Of a DNA stretch of 64,000 nucleotides, positions 16,804 through 25,907 are shown piece after piece. Origin of the DNA: Burkholderia catarinensis. Its GTDB lineage: Bacteria > Pseudomonadota > Gammaproteobacteria > Burkholderiales > Burkholderiaceae. The stretch covers positions 43,671 to 107,670 of the forward strand of contig NZ_MDEQ02000025.1 of assembly GCF_001883705.2 (NCBI RefSeq), read 5' to 3'. How positions within the stretch are numbered: position 1 is the stretch's first letter; each line of letters opens with the position of its first letter. The notes beneath the pieces were generated by a model. It had not been told where the DNA came from. It saw nothing but the letters and a program-made list of their open reading frames with translations, and did no database searches. Both the position numbers and the translations under genes were made by a program.

Positions 16804-17856
16804 TCAGCCCGCGTCGGGCTGCTTCTGCTCCGGCGCGAGGTGCTGCGCCGGTGTCGCCGCATCGTATCGGCCGAAGCCGTAGCGCTGGAAAATCCGGAAC
16901 GCTTCCGGCGACCGGATGAACGCGAGCCACGTGCGCGCGGCCTCCGGATGCGGCGCGTCCTTCACCATCGCCCCCGCATAGATCGCCGTCGTATTCTGCT
17001 CGGCCGGAATGTCGATGTGCATCAGCGGATGCCCGACCTGTTCCTGGAACGCCGCTTCGGATTGCCACAGCACGCCCGCGTCCGCGCGACCCTGCATCAG
17101 GAACAGCGCGGTTTCCCGATGGTGGATGTGCGTGAGCTCGGTCGTGCCGGTGCGCACCTTTTCGTCGTAGACGGTATGCGCGAGCGTGTCGCCGCCGGCC
17201 TTCACGAGCGACGCGCGGATCTGCCGCGCGACGCCTTCGAATTCCGGATTGGGCATTGCAAGCTGCACGTCGGGCCGCGCGAGGTCGTTCAGCGACGCGA
17301 TGCGCTTCGGATTGCCTGCGCGCACCATGATCGTCAGCTGGTTCGTCACGTAGGGCACGGCCGGGCCGGCGAGCGTGCCGTCCGCGATCAGCCCGTTGAT
17401 CTTGCCGAGCCCCGCGAAATACGCGTCGGGCTTGACCGTCCATGTCATGTTGCCGACGGTGATCGTGCCGCCCGCGTGGATCTGCTTCACGAGGAGGCCG
17501 GGCGGGATCGTCTCCCAGTAGATGCGGCCGCGGTACTCGGGATGGTCTTCCTCGAACTTCGCGACGAGCGGCGCCATCGCGAAGAAGTAGTTGCCGCCGA
17601 CGAACAGCACGAGCTTCGGCGCGGTGAGGTCGCCGTGGAAATCGGCGAGCACGTCGACCTGCGGCACCGTGAATTCGAGGCCACGGTGCGTCGCGTCGTT
17701 GTTGCGGCCGTCCTGCCACGGCGGAAAGATGTTCGTGGCGGTGTCGGCGGGCGCGGCGAGCGAGAGTGCCGACGCGCAGCAGAGCCACGCGGCCAGCACG
17801 GCGCGCAGCGTGCGCCGACGGCGGTGCGATGGTGGTTGCATGGGGATCGATGTCAT
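16804..17856 (-). CDS. Periplasmic extracellular solute-binding protein (ModA/type II family) in the tsd operon
   Basis: A 350-residue secreted protein with signal peptide (about 10-35, LRAVLAAWLCCASALSLAAP) and a type II periplasmic-binding-protein fold. Typical elements are LVLFVGGNYFFAMAPLVAKFEEDHP, then QIHAGGTITVGNMTWTVKPDAYFAGLGKING, LTIMVRAGNPKRI and the hinge-region NPEFEGVARQI. It resembles the molybdate/tungstate/anion-binding ModA group. No permease or ATPase gene is adjacent, so it may act as a sensor, scavenger or chaperone for the thiosulfate system. The ATG at 17856 lies 8 bp after the previous stop, which suggests coupling; an ATG at 17841 is an alternative start. Confidence 0.72.
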   Translation of the reverse strand: MTSIPMQPPSHRRRRTLRAVLAAWLCCASALSLAAPADTATNIFPPWQDGRNNDATHRGLEFTVPQVDVLADFHGDLTAPKLVLFVGGNYFFAMAPLVAKFEEDHPEYRGRIYWETIPPGLLVKQIHAGGTITVGNMTWTVKPDAYFAGLGKINGLIADGTLAGPAVPYVTNQLTIMVRAGNPKRIASLNDLARPDVQLAMPNPEFEGVARQIRASLVKAGGDTLAHTVYDEKVRTGTTELTHIHHRETALFLMQGRADAGVLWQSEAAFQEQVGHPLMHIDIPAEQNTTAIYAGAMVKDAPHPEAARTWLAFIRSPEAFRIFQRYGFGRYDAATPAQHLAPEQKQPDAG

Positions 17857-17864
17857 CGCGGGGC

Positions 17865-18656
17865 TCATTTTGCGTACGTGAAGCCGGCCTGCTGCAGTTC
17901 GGGCAGCGTGCCGACCGCGCCCGGCGTGACGATCGCCGACGGGATCACGTGGTTGGTGAGGTCGGCCGCGAGCGCGTCGAGCGGCAGCTTGTCGGGATTT
18001 GCGTTCGCGCCGTCGAGACGTTCCGCGAGTTCCCAGATCGCGTTGTGGCACGACAGGAACACGACGCCGCGCTGCTGCAGCGCGGCGAGGCTGTTGTCGT
18101 GCGACGAGAACGCGCCGTCGGGCATCTCGTGGTCTTGCGCGCCCTTCGATTGCGCGGGCTTCGCGTCGAGCAGCGTGTTGGTCGGGAACGCGGCGCCGGC
18201 GAATTTCGCGAGGCCGTATTTGTCCCACGCGGCCTGGTCGAACAGCGCGAGATGCGCGCTGCCGTGCGTGGCCGATACGACGAGGAAATCCGGATGACGG
18301 TACGACCAGATCTGCGCGTTCAGCGAATTGCGCATCAGGTTCAGCCACGGGCCGCCGAGCTCGGTGTTGTCCCATACCTGCTTCGGGCCGCCGCGGTAGC
18401 CGGTCACTTCGGCGAGTGCCGCGTGATCCCACTGGTCGGAGCGTTCGAGGATCATCGGCACTGTCTTGAAGTCGCGTCGTCTCGGTGCGGCCGCGAGGCG
18501 GCGCGTGAGGTCGGCGAGGTGCATGGCGCCGCCGGGCAGCAGTGCGCCGGTTTCAGGCGTGGCGGCGTGAGCGGGACGCGCGGCGGCGAGCAGCGCGGTG
18601 CCGGCCGCGAGGCCGAGTGTCTTGAGCGCGCCTCGGCGCGCCTGCCGGTCGGACAT
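17865..18656 (-). CDS. Tat-exported DsrE-like protein, first gene of the tsd operon
   Basis: A 263-residue protein with a probable twin-arginine signal: RRGALKTLGLAAGTALLAAA around 7-30. The mature part carries GVVFLSCHNAIWELAERL, which matches the strand-helix segment bearing the conserved Cys of DsrE/TusD-type sulfur-relay folds. LPDALAADL-like and GAVGTLPELQQAGFTY segments close the protein, as in DsrE-family proteins. Similar proteins are often annotated only as 'Tat-pathway signal protein'. Position at the head of a thiosulfate dehydrogenase operon supports a role in periplasmic sulfur handling. The start at 18656 follows GGGAG. The function is inferred, not established. Confidence 0.65.
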   Translation of the reverse strand: MSDRQARRGALKTLGLAAGTALLAAARPAHAATPETGALLPGGAMHLADLTRRLAAAPRRRDFKTVPMILERSDQWDHAALAEVTGYRGGPKQVWDNTELGGPWLNLMRNSLNAQIWSYRHPDFLVVSATHGSAHLALFDQAAWDKYGLAKFAGAAFPTNTLLDAKPAQSKGAQDHEMPDGAFSSHDNSLAALQQRGVVFLSCHNAIWELAERLDGANANPDKLPLDALAADLTNHVIPSAIVTPGAVGTLPELQQAGFTYAK

Positions 18657-19045
18657 GGCTTATCTCCCGGAATCGTTTTTGTGGGGGGGCGTGTCGCGTT
18701 GCCGTGCGGCGATTCGGCGTCGCGAATGCGTAGCCAGTCTAGCGGCGCGCGCCAGATCCCGGAAATCGCGATATTGGATGGGAGATATTCGAGGGTCTGA
18801 TGATTGGACGGGAGGACGGGGGCGGTGCGATCGGTGCAACGACCGTCGGTTCGAATATTTCACCGGCCATTTTCGGATCGCCGGGGCGTTGCGGGCCTTC
18901 CAGCGGACGGTTCCGGTTTCGACCGGTGAGTTGACCTGAATATTGATACGGATGACTGATTATGTGGTGTGGGGAGCAGGAGGCCGACTTGTATAATTGC
19001 CCCTCCAGGCATGCACACATGCTTTACCGAGAGAGAACGTTATCC
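18657..19045. promoter_or_regulatory. Divergent promoter region, tsd operon / LysR regulator
   Basis: A 389-bp spacer with no gene. On the plus strand TATAAT at 18992-18997 is a good -10 element for the LysR gene, and GCATGCACACATGC at 19009-19022 forms a short inverted repeat just after it. For the tsd operon only the ribosome binding site GGGAG upstream of 18656 is clear. The LysR protein may regulate its own gene and possibly tsd. Confidence 0.4.
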
Positions 19046-19921
19046 ATGAACTGGGACGATGCCCGCGTTTTTCTGGCAGTTCATCGCGCCGGGACGCTGC
19101 GCGACGCCGCGGCCATTCTCGATGTCGATCAGGCCACCGTGGGGCGACGACTGACGGCGCTGGAGAAGGCGCTGGGCGCGAAGCTGTTTCTCAAGACGTC
19201 GTCCGGCTATGTCGTGACGCAGATCGGCGAGCATTCGCTGCAGGCCGCGGAAGCGATGGAGCAAGCGGCGAGCGACTTCGAGCGTCGCGTCCACGGCTCG
19301 GACGATCGGCTGGAAGGCGAGGTCCGGGTGACGACGACCGATTCCCTCGCGATGGATTTCGTCCTGCCCGCGATACGGTCGTTGCGACGGACATGCCCGG
19401 CAATCAACGTGATCCTGACGACGTCCGTGCAGGTGCTGAACCTGACCCGGCGCGATGCGGATCTCGCGATTCGAACCGTGATGCCGGAAAACCCCGATCT
19501 CGTCCGCCGGAAGCTGGCCGAGTGGGAGGTCGGGCTGTTCGCGAGCCGCGAGTATCTGGATGCACATGGCGCGCCCGCGATCGGGTCCGCTTTCGAAGGG
19601 CATGACCTGGTCGTCTATCAGCCCGCCATCACGTCCAATCAGGGCGATACGCTGTGCGGCGAGTCGATGGAGCGTGGGCGCATCGTTGCGCAAGTGAGTT
19701 CGAGCCTGATGCTTGCAACGTCGATCCGGTCGGGCATCGGCATAGGCGAACTCCCCGTGTATATGGCGCAGGAAGACGATTCGCTCGTGCGAATCTGGCC
19801 CGACCGGGCGCGAGCCGTGCCGTATCAGGTCTGGCTCGTGTCGCATACGGATCTGAACCGGACGGCGCGCGTCCGGGCCGTCACCGCCGGGATTGCTGCG
19901 TCGTTCGACCGCTATCGATAG
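19046..19921 (+). CDS. LysR-family transcriptional regulator
   Basis: A 291-residue regulator. An N-terminal winged helix-turn-helix (about 1-62: NWDDARVFLAVHRAGTLRDA then VDQATVGRRLTALEKALGAKLF) is followed by a type II binding-protein-like effector domain (about 88-290). The wording of the HTH (DATVGRRLxALE) places it in the LysR subgroup often near multidrug transporters or dehydrogenases. The ATG at 19046 follows GAGAGAA. It converges on a Bcr/CflA exporter gene and is divergent from the tsd operon; either may be its target. The ligand is unknown. Confidence 0.9.
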   Translation: MNWDDARVFLAVHRAGTLRDAAAILDVDQATVGRRLTALEKALGAKLFLKTSSGYVVTQIGEHSLQAAEAMEQAASDFERRVHGSDDRLEGEVRVTTTDSLAMDFVLPAIRSLRRTCPAINVILTTSVQVLNLTRRDADLAIRTVMPENPDLVRRKLAEWEVGLFASREYLDAHGAPAIGSAFEGHDLVVYQPAITSNQGDTLCGESMERGRIVAQVSSSLMLATSIRSGIGIGELPVYMAQEDDSLVRIWPDRARAVPYQVWLVSHTDLNRTARVRAVTAGIAASFDRYR

Positions 19922-20002
19922 CGGCCGGGATGTCGCCGGTGCGGGGCCGGGTGCTCAACGGGGCTGGGTCTCGCGCATCGAGAGCGTGCGTCGCGCGGCA
20001 TA

Positions 20003-21157
20003 CTAGCGGGGCACGATCGCGACCGCCGCGACGATTGCGAAGAACGGCATGGCCATCGCCAGCACGTGGCTGCCGGTACCGAGCAGGCCGCTGGACACGG
20101 TGGCCGCGAGCGATGCGCTGCCGATCTGGAAGAAGCCGACGAGCCCGGACGCCGTGGCCGTGCGCCCGGGTTCGCTCGCGATGGCGCCCGACACGGCGAG
20201 CGACAGCGACGATCCGTTCGACAGGCTGACGACGAACATCGGCATCACGATCGCGATGATGCCCTTGACGTGCCACGAGTCGCACAACGCGAACGCGATG
20301 CCGCCGGCCACGAAGCAGCCCACGCCGGCCGCGACGATCGCGTCGTAGGACATCCGGTCGAGCAGGCGGCGCGAGATCATGTTGGCGGAAATGATGCCGG
20401 CGGTCAGCGGCAGATAGAGCCAGCCGCTTTGCTGTTCCGACAGGCCCAGGCCGGAGAAGATGAACGGCGACTGCGTCAGGTAGACGAACCACGCGCAATA
20501 GATGGCGCAGACGACGAGCGTGTATCGGATGAATGCGTGGTCCCCGAGCACGTCGGCGAAGCCGGCCAGCGGCGCGGCGCGATGGTGCCCCGGCATGACG
20601 GGCGGCCGCGTTTCCTTCAGAAGAAGCTGAACGAGCAGAAGCGCGACCCCGCCAAACGCGGCGACGAACATGAAATCGCTCCGCCACCCGAACCACGCCG
20701 CCAGATATCCGCCGAGCGCGGGGGCGATCGCCGGAGACAGTGACACGAGCGGATACACGATGCTGTAGACCTTCGCGGATGCGCGCTTGTCGCAGGTGTC
20801 GGCGATGATCGCGCGGCCGATGACGAGGCCGGACGCCGCGCCGAGCGCTTCGAGGACGCGCCAGCCGAGAAAGCTCGCGAAGCCGCCTGCGCTTGCGCAG
20901 CCGAGCGAGCCCAGGATGTACAGGAGGATGCCGGCCGTCAGCACGGGTTTGCGTCCCCATCGATCGGAGAGGGGGCCGTAGATCAGTTGCGCACAGGCGA
21001 GCGCGATCAGATAAGCCGATACCGTCTGCGGCATCTGCCATGTGTCGATCGAAAACGCGTGGGCCATCGACGGCATCGCGGGCAGGTAGACGTCGGACGC
21101 GATCAGGCCAAAGGCGCTCAACAGGGAGACGACGAGGATGAGTGAGAAGTTGGACAT
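20003..21157 (-). CDS. Bcr/CflA-family drug-resistance exporter (MFS, 12 TMS)
   Basis: A 384-residue major-facilitator protein with twelve hydrophobic segments. The Bcr/CflA signature SDVYLPAMPSMAHAF occurs in the first loop, then LIYGPLSDRWGRKPVLTAG (motif A between helices 2 and 3), and LVSLSPAIAPALGGYLAAWFGWR (antiporter motif C region). Members pump out bicyclomycin, chloramphenicol or other amphiphilic compounds using the proton gradient. The gene stands alone and converges with the LysR gene. The substrate is unproven. Confidence 0.9.
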   Translation of the reverse strand: MSNFSLILVVSLLSAFGLIASDVYLPAMPSMAHAFSIDTWQMPQTVSAYLIALACAQLIYGPLSDRWGRKPVLTAGILLYILGSLGCASAGGFASFLGWRVLEALGAASGLVIGRAIIADTCDKRASAKVYSIVYPLVSLSPAIAPALGGYLAAWFGWRSDFMFVAAFGGVALLLVQLLLKETRPPVMPGHHRAAPLAGFADVLGDHAFIRYTLVVCAIYCAWFVYLTQSPFIFSGLGLSEQQSGWLYLPLTAGIISANMISRRLLDRMSYDAIVAAGVGCFVAGGIAFALCDSWHVKGIIAIVMPMFVVSLSNGSSLSLAVSGAIASEPGRTATASGLVGFFQIGSASLAATVSSGLLGTGSHVLAMAMPFFAIVAAVAIVPR

Positions 21158-21617
21158 GTTCGCTGGGTGGTTGGGGCGGGGCGCGTGAACAGCGGAAGAT
21201 GACGACGCGCTTTGGACAGCCTTGGGAAATGGCCGGGGCGATCATACGGCGTGCGATGCGGTTCGGGAGCAGGCGGAATTGCATCGTTCGGATGCATTTT
21301 TGCGGGCGGCGCAGCGGGTGCCGGGAACGCGTGTGGAGGGGGGGGCGTCAGGTGTCGAGCGGGACGCTGGTCAAGAGGATATCGGCGTTGCCGTGGGCGG
21401 CGAGCAACGAGCAACGAGGCGGTTCGCCGTCGTTCCTGTTTCGTCGCTGCGTTGTCGTCCGGCATCACGCGCGCGGATTCGCCGCGAGCGATCGCGAAGC
21501 GGCCGGGATGTTGCGCTGAGGAGAGGGGGCGATCCGCTGCACTGGACGAGCGGCCGCTAACGCGTGTTATGCGCGTGGGCCGCCACTTGCCAGCCGGCCC
21601 ACGCACGCATCAGGACA
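21158..21617. other. Gene-free spacer holding the TonB-receptor terminator hairpin
   Basis: About 460 bp without a believable gene; frames on both strands are low-complexity Arg/Pro/Ser. Near the right end GCGTGGGCC (21573-21581) pairs perfectly with GGCCCACGC (21596-21604), 14 bp past the end of the TonB receptor gene and so a likely terminator for it. The remainder is the exporter's upstream region; no clear promoter elements were found. Confidence 0.5.
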
Positions 21618-23813
21618 TCAGAACGACACCGTCGTCGTCAGCGTGACGAGCCGCGGCTCGCCGACCGCGACGATCAGGTTGTTGTTGCTCGACGGGTAGT
21701 AGGTCTTGTCGAGCAGGTTCTTCACGTTGAGCTGGACGCGCGTCGGGAACTTGCCGATCGTCGTTTCGTAAGCCGCGAACGCGTCGACGCTCACGTAGCC
21801 GGGCAGCGTGAAGCTGTTCGCGGTATCGCCGGAGCGTGCGCCGACGAGGCGTGCGCCGCCGCCGAAGCGCCAGCGGCCGGGCAGGTTCGCGATCGCCGTG
21901 TCGTACACCGCGAACAGGCTGCCCGTGTGGCGCGCGACGTTGACGAGCGGCGTGTTGCTGTCGCGATCGGTCGCGTTCGTATACGCATAGCTGCCGATCA
22001 CGCTCAGGTGGCGCGTGATCTGCCCGGCGACGTCGAGCTCGATCCCGCGCGAGCGCGCGGTGCCGATCGTCGACGTGAGGTCGCCGACCGTGACCGCGAC
22101 GTTGCGCTTGTCGATCTGATAGACCGCGAGCGTGCCCGTGATCGCCGGCTTCAGGCTGAACTTCAGCCCGGCCTCGAGCACGCGGCCGTATTCCGGCGCG
22201 AGCGGCGCGGCGACGTTCGACGCGACGTTCGGCTTGAACGAGCGGCTCACGTTCGCATACGCGGTCAGCGCCGGCGTGAGCGCATACGCGAGCCCGAACT
22301 GCGGCAGCCAGACGCTGCCGCGCGAGCGGTCGGCGAACACGAACGGCCGCCCCATCCCCGATTCCTGCTGCCAGTTTTCCCAGCGCAGCCCGCCCACCGC
22401 GGTGAGGCGGTCGGTGAGCTTCACCGAGTCCTGCACGATCGTCGAATACGCATGCACCACCGAGCGCGAATCGCTTTGCTTCGCGTTGGCGGTGCCGCCC
22501 GGCGCGAGCAGGCCGTACACCGGATCGTAGAGATTGAAGCCCGTCGTCGCCTTGCCGCGGATCGTGTCGCCGCGGAAGCTGCGCTGCCGCTCGTATTCGC
22601 CGCCGATGTAGATCGCATGGTTCATCCCCGCGAGCGTCACGTTGCCGAGCAGGCCGAGCGTCGCGATCTGGTCGGAGTCGTTGCGCCCGAGGTTCGCATC
22701 GGACGAGCGCGTCAGCGCGCCGGTCTTGCTGTTGAACGCGGTGGCGCGCGTGATGGTTTGATCGTAGCGATCGCGGCCCCAGCCGTAGGTCGCACGCACG
22801 CGCCATGCGTCGGAGAAGCGATGCTCGATGCGCGTGCGCAGCGTTTCCTGGATGCCGCTGCTTTGCGACCACGCCTCTTCGTAGCGGCGATAGCGCAGCG
22901 CATCGTCGAGCTGGCCGTTCACGAGCACGGTGCCGCGATCGAACGGCGTCGTGTAGTCGACGTACTGGTAGCTGACGTCGATCGACGTGCTCGCGTCGTG
23001 CCACGACAGCGCGGGCGCGATCAGCGCGTTGCGTTCGCGGCCGAAGCTGCGCCAGTAGCGGCTCGTGTCGTATTCGCCGGTCAGCCGGAACGCGAGCGTG
23101 CCGCCCGCGACCTGGCCCGGCTTGCCGAGCGGGCCCGTGAGATCGAACAGCGCGCTGCCGCCGCCGTGGCTCGTGCGCGATGCGGAGATCGAGCCGCCGA
23201 ACGCGTCTTCCGGCTTGCGCGTGACGAGGTTGATCACGCCGCCGGGGTCCTGCATCCCGTAGAGCAGCGACGCGGGGCCCTTCAGCACCTCGACGCGGTC
23301 GATCGTCGCGAGATAGCTGTGCAGCACCGGCGTGCGCACGCCGTCGACGAGCACGGAGCCGTCGTTGTTCGATCCGAAGCCGCGCTTGATGAACGCGTCG
23401 CGCGTGCCGCCGAGCGTGTTGGTCTGCGTGACGCCGCTGATGTTGCCGAGCACGTCGTCGAGCGAGCGCGCCTGCTGGTCCTGCATCACGCTGCTGCTGA
23501 CCACCGCGACCGATTGCGGAATCTCCTTGAGCGAACGGTCGTCGCCGCCCGCGATGCCGGTGGTGCGCGGCTGATAGCCGATCGTCGGATCGACGGCCGC
23601 CGATGCGTTGACGCTGATGGCCGGGAGTTCGTGTTCGGCCGGCGTCGCGGGTGTCGATGCAGGTGTCGATGCAGGCGCAACGGGTTCGGCGCCGGTGCGT
23701 TCGGTGGCATCGGCATGCGCACCGCTCGCGACGCAAAGGGTGATCAGGGCAGGCAGGCTCGTGCGCCACGGACGCAGGGTCCGGGCGCGGCAGGGCGTTC
23801 GACGGGATGGCAT
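21618..23813 (-). CDS. TonB-dependent siderophore receptor
   Basis: A 731-residue outer-membrane receptor for a ferric siderophore. A signal peptide (about 1-35) and an Ala/Pro linker precede the plug domain (about 85-205). The plug shows EIPQSVAVVSSSVMQDQQ, DVLGNISGVTQTNTLGGTRD and ATIDRVEVLKGPASLLYGMQ, ending GGVINLVTRKP. The 22-strand barrel follows and ends in the C-terminal Phe of TTTVSF. The motif order is that of the FhuA/FpvA/ferrichrome-type (IPR010105) group. A Fur-box-like sequence lies about 80-100 bp upstream, so iron limitation probably induces it. No siderophore-synthesis gene is nearby; the ligand may be a xenosiderophore. Confidence 0.95.
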   Translation of the reverse strand: MPSRRTPCRARTLRPWRTSLPALITLCVASGAHADATERTGAEPVAPASTPASTPATPAEHELPAISVNASAAVDPTIGYQPRTTGIAGGDDRSLKEIPQSVAVVSSSVMQDQQARSLDDVLGNISGVTQTNTLGGTRDAFIKRGFGSNNDGSVLVDGVRTPVLHSYLATIDRVEVLKGPASLLYGMQDPGGVINLVTRKPEDAFGGSISASRTSHGGGSALFDLTGPLGKPGQVAGGTLAFRLTGEYDTSRYWRSFGRERNALIAPALSWHDASTSIDVSYQYVDYTTPFDRGTVLVNGQLDDALRYRRYEEAWSQSSGIQETLRTRIEHRFSDAWRVRATYGWGRDRYDQTITRATAFNSKTGALTRSSDANLGRNDSDQIATLGLLGNVTLAGMNHAIYIGGEYERQRSFRGDTIRGKATTGFNLYDPVYGLLAPGGTANAKQSDSRSVVHAYSTIVQDSVKLTDRLTAVGGLRWENWQQESGMGRPFVFADRSRGSVWLPQFGLAYALTPALTAYANVSRSFKPNVASNVAAPLAPEYGRVLEAGLKFSLKPAITGTLAVYQIDKRNVAVTVGDLTSTIGTARSRGIELDVAGQITRHLSVIGSYAYTNATDRDSNTPLVNVARHTGSLFAVYDTAIANLPGRWRFGGGARLVGARSGDTANSFTLPGYVSVDAFAAYETTIGKFPTRVQLNVKNLLDKTYYPSSNNNLIVAVGEPRLVTLTTTVSF

Positions 23814-23892
23814 GAATCGATGCAGGACGGAGTACTAAGGATCGTGTCGCGGGCCGCAGCGTTTTGCTGCGATCAGGAAGCACATGATATAT

Positions 23893-23911
23893 GTAATGAG
23901 AATCATTTGCA
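23893..23911 (-). promoter_or_regulatory. Fur box upstream of the TonB-dependent receptor
   Basis: GTAATGAGAATCATTTGCA matches the inverted-repeat heart of the Fur consensus (ATGAGAATCATT), overlapping an AT-rich stretch about 80 bp before the receptor ATG. A further AAT/ATT repeat (to 23921) could extend it to overlapping 7-1-7 sites. Confidence 0.72.
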
Positions 23912-24029
23912 ATTGCAATGATGCGGCCGGCAACGCGTGGGCCCGGGTTGTCGCACCGTCGGCTGTCTGCTACCGTAGCGGCCAAAATCAGAAGCAGTGA
24001 AATTCAATGAGAGAGCCGGGGGCCGCACC

Positions 24030-24134
24030 ATGTCATCTTTCCGTCACGTCGCGTTCAGCGCGACGCTGCGCACCGCACTCGACCATGCGGGTGGTGAAGT
24101 GATCGCAGCCGTGTTCCGCCATTCGAACGAATAA
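24030..24134 (+). CDS. Possible small ORF (34 aa) of unknown nature
   Basis: An ATG at 24030 opens 34 codons ending in TAA at 24132. The product starts MSSFRHVAFSATL and has no recognisable domain. Upstream GAGAG is a weak ribosome binding site. It lies in the otherwise empty spacer (23814-24212) between the Fur box and the OB-fold gene, and may be a chance frame or a fragment. Confidence 0.22.
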   Translation: MSSFRHVAFSATLRTALDHAGGEVIAAVFRHSNE

Positions 24135-24212
24135 AGCAACGGAAGCGAATTCATCCGGCGTTGTGCCGGGCTTCAATCACTTCAACCACCACGCTTGACG
24201 GGGAGACCACCC

Positions 24213-24659
24213 TTGAAAAAGATTTCCGCACCATTCGCGGCGGCCGCGCTTGCGGCATGCGCCACGCTGGCTGGCGTTCACCAGGCCGCCTGCGCCGCGC
24301 CGGCCGCCGAGCCCGCGATCGACGCGCACTACGGCGCCGTGATCGAGGCCTATACGCAGGACATGGCCGCCGCGAAGACGAAGTACGACGGCAAGCGCCT
24401 CGTGTTCGTCGGCGCCGTGATCCGGATGGGCAGCGACCCGGGCGGCACGTACTTCGGCGCGCTGACGGCCGACGGCGAGCAGTTCGATACGCATTTCGAC
24501 GTGGCCGACCAGGATGCGCTGAAACCGAAATTCCCCGGCGGGGAGATCAAGCCGTTCGTCACGTCGGCGGCTTTCCGGTTCAGTTGCGTGAACGAAGGCT
24601 ATATCGACGCACCCGTGTTGCCGGGGCTGAAGCTGGCGCATTGCCGGCTCGAGGGCTGA
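24213..24659 (+). CDS. Exported OB-fold (tRNA_anti-like) small protein
   Basis: A 148-residue protein. TTG at 24213 is chosen as start because GGGGAG lies 7 bp upstream and KKISAPFAAAALAAC gives a clean signal; an in-frame TTG at 24195 lacks this. The signal may end at a lipobox-like LAAC or at a later Ala-Cys-Ala site. The body (DAHYGAVIEAYTQDMAAAKTKYDGKRLVFVGAV and a paired Cys near the end) looks like an OB-fold of the tRNA_anti-like type found in small bacterial secreted proteins. There are no partner genes; it converges with a porin. The function is unknown. Confidence 0.65.
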   Translation: MKKISAPFAAAALAACATLAGVHQAACAAPAAEPAIDAHYGAVIEAYTQDMAAAKTKYDGKRLVFVGAVIRMGSDPGGTYFGALTADGEQFDTHFDVADQDALKPKFPGGEIKPFVTSAAFRFSCVNEGYIDAPVLPGLKLAHCRLEG

Positions 24660-24680
24660 CGTCCGGCATGCGCGGTTCGC

Positions 24681-24699
24681 GGGCGGCGGCGAGCCGCCC
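24681..24699. terminator. Hairpin between convergent genes
   Basis: GGGCGGC (24681-24687) and GCCGCCC (24693-24699) form a perfect 7-bp stem with a 5-nt loop between the OB-fold gene and the second porin gene. No U-tract is present. Confidence 0.45.
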
Positions 24700-24720
24700 G
24701 GAACGGCGGTGCCCGGGGCG

Positions 24721-25809
24721 TCAGAATTTCTGCTGAATCCCGGCCATGACGCCAAGCTGGTTGCTGCCTGTCGCGACCGTTCCACCCGCGGCCACCGCAT
24801 TGGCGGCGGTGGCACTGTTGAACATGTAGCCCACCGACGTATAGACGGTCGTCCGCTTGGACAGGAAATAGTTCGCGCGGCCGACGAGCAGCGTGGCATT
24901 CGTGCCGCCTTCGCTGTTTTCGCGGCGTTGCAGGTAGCGCACGCCCTGAAGGTCGAGCGCGAGGTAGGGTGTCGCGTAGTACGTGCCGCCGGCGAACATG
25001 ATGTCGGCCTGCAGGTGTGCGGCCGCCGCGAGGTTGCGGCGGATCCACCCGGCGCCCAGTTTCGCGGGGCCGATCCTGACGTAGCCGGCGACGATGTCGC
25101 GCGTGTCGGTGTAGGCCGGATTGTTCAGCGGCGCGAGCGCGCCGCCGCCGCCGCGCATCACGTCGTGCGAGGCGGCCAGCCCGAAATTGCTCGCATCGTA
25201 GGCGATCATCGCCGTGTACTGGCGGCACGCGACGATGTCGCCGGGCACCTGTCCGGCGCAGCCGGTTGCCGACGGCCCGGCCGGCCCGGCCGCATCGCGG
25301 CCGAAGCTGTACGTGGCGCCGAGCGTCACGCCGCGGAACGTGCCCTTGTAACCGATCGCGTTGTCGCTGCGCGCGTTCGGCAGGTAGGAGTCGAAATCCG
25401 CCATCGAATGAATCGACGGGCCGATTATGTCGGCATTGGTCAGCACGATCATCGTCATGTTCATCTGGCGGCCGAGCGTCAGGGCGCCGAAGGGGCCGCT
25501 CACGCCCACGTTCGCCTGCCGTCCGAACAGGCGGCCGCCGTAGTTCAGCGCGCCGGTGCCGGGCTGGAAGCCGTTCTCGAGGACGAAGAAGGCCTGGTAG
25601 CCGGCGCCCAGATCCTCCGAGCCCTTCAGGCCCCAGCGTGACGGCACCTCGCCGGTCAGTGTCGGCATCCCCGTGAACGACCCGCCGTGCGCGGCATGGT
25701 TGTAGTAGGACACGCCGGTATCCACGATGCCGTACAGCGTGACGCTGCTTTGCGCGCAAGCCGGTCCGGCCAATGCCATCGCCAGTGCGGCGACCCGTTT
25801 CGTTTTCAT
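24721..25809 (-). CDS. Outer-membrane porin of the aromatic-acid cluster
   Basis: A 362-residue Gram-negative porin. After a signal peptide (1-19, ending ACAQ) comes SSVTLYGIVDTGVSYYNHA, then SRWGLKGSEDLGAGYQAFFVLENGF and LFGRQANVGVSG, and the barrel closes at QQKF with the terminal Phe. It is the last gene of a same-strand series with an AAHS transporter and three oxygenase genes, so it probably supplies the outer-membrane uptake route for the aromatic substrate. Spacing to the transporter is 98 bp, so it could also have its own promoter. Confidence 0.93.
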   Translation of the reverse strand: MKTKRVAALAMALAGPACAQSSVTLYGIVDTGVSYYNHAAHGGSFTGMPTLTGEVPSRWGLKGSEDLGAGYQAFFVLENGFQPGTGALNYGGRLFGRQANVGVSGPFGALTLGRQMNMTMIVLTNADIIGPSIHSMADFDSYLPNARSDNAIGYKGTFRGVTLGATYSFGRDAAGPAGPSATGCAGQVPGDIVACRQYTAMIAYDASNFGLAASHDVMRGGGGALAPLNNPAYTDTRDIVAGYVRIGPAKLGAGWIRRNLAAAAHLQADIMFAGGTYYATPYLALDLQGVRYLQRRENSEGGTNATLLVGRANYFLSKRTTVYTSVGYMFNSATAANAVAAGGTVATGSNQLGVMAGIQQKF

Positions 25810-25907
25810 CCTTGTCTCCAGAACCTATGTAGATATGCTTATCGATTTTTATTGGCCGATTCCCGGGAACGGCAATCGGGTATCGGTAATGCCGCGGTTC
25901 CCGCGCG

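Noticed and set aside
21222..21560. A 112-codon plus-strand frame between the exporter and TonB receptor.
   Set aside because: Low-complexity Gly/Arg sequence, no ribosome binding site and no family resemblance.
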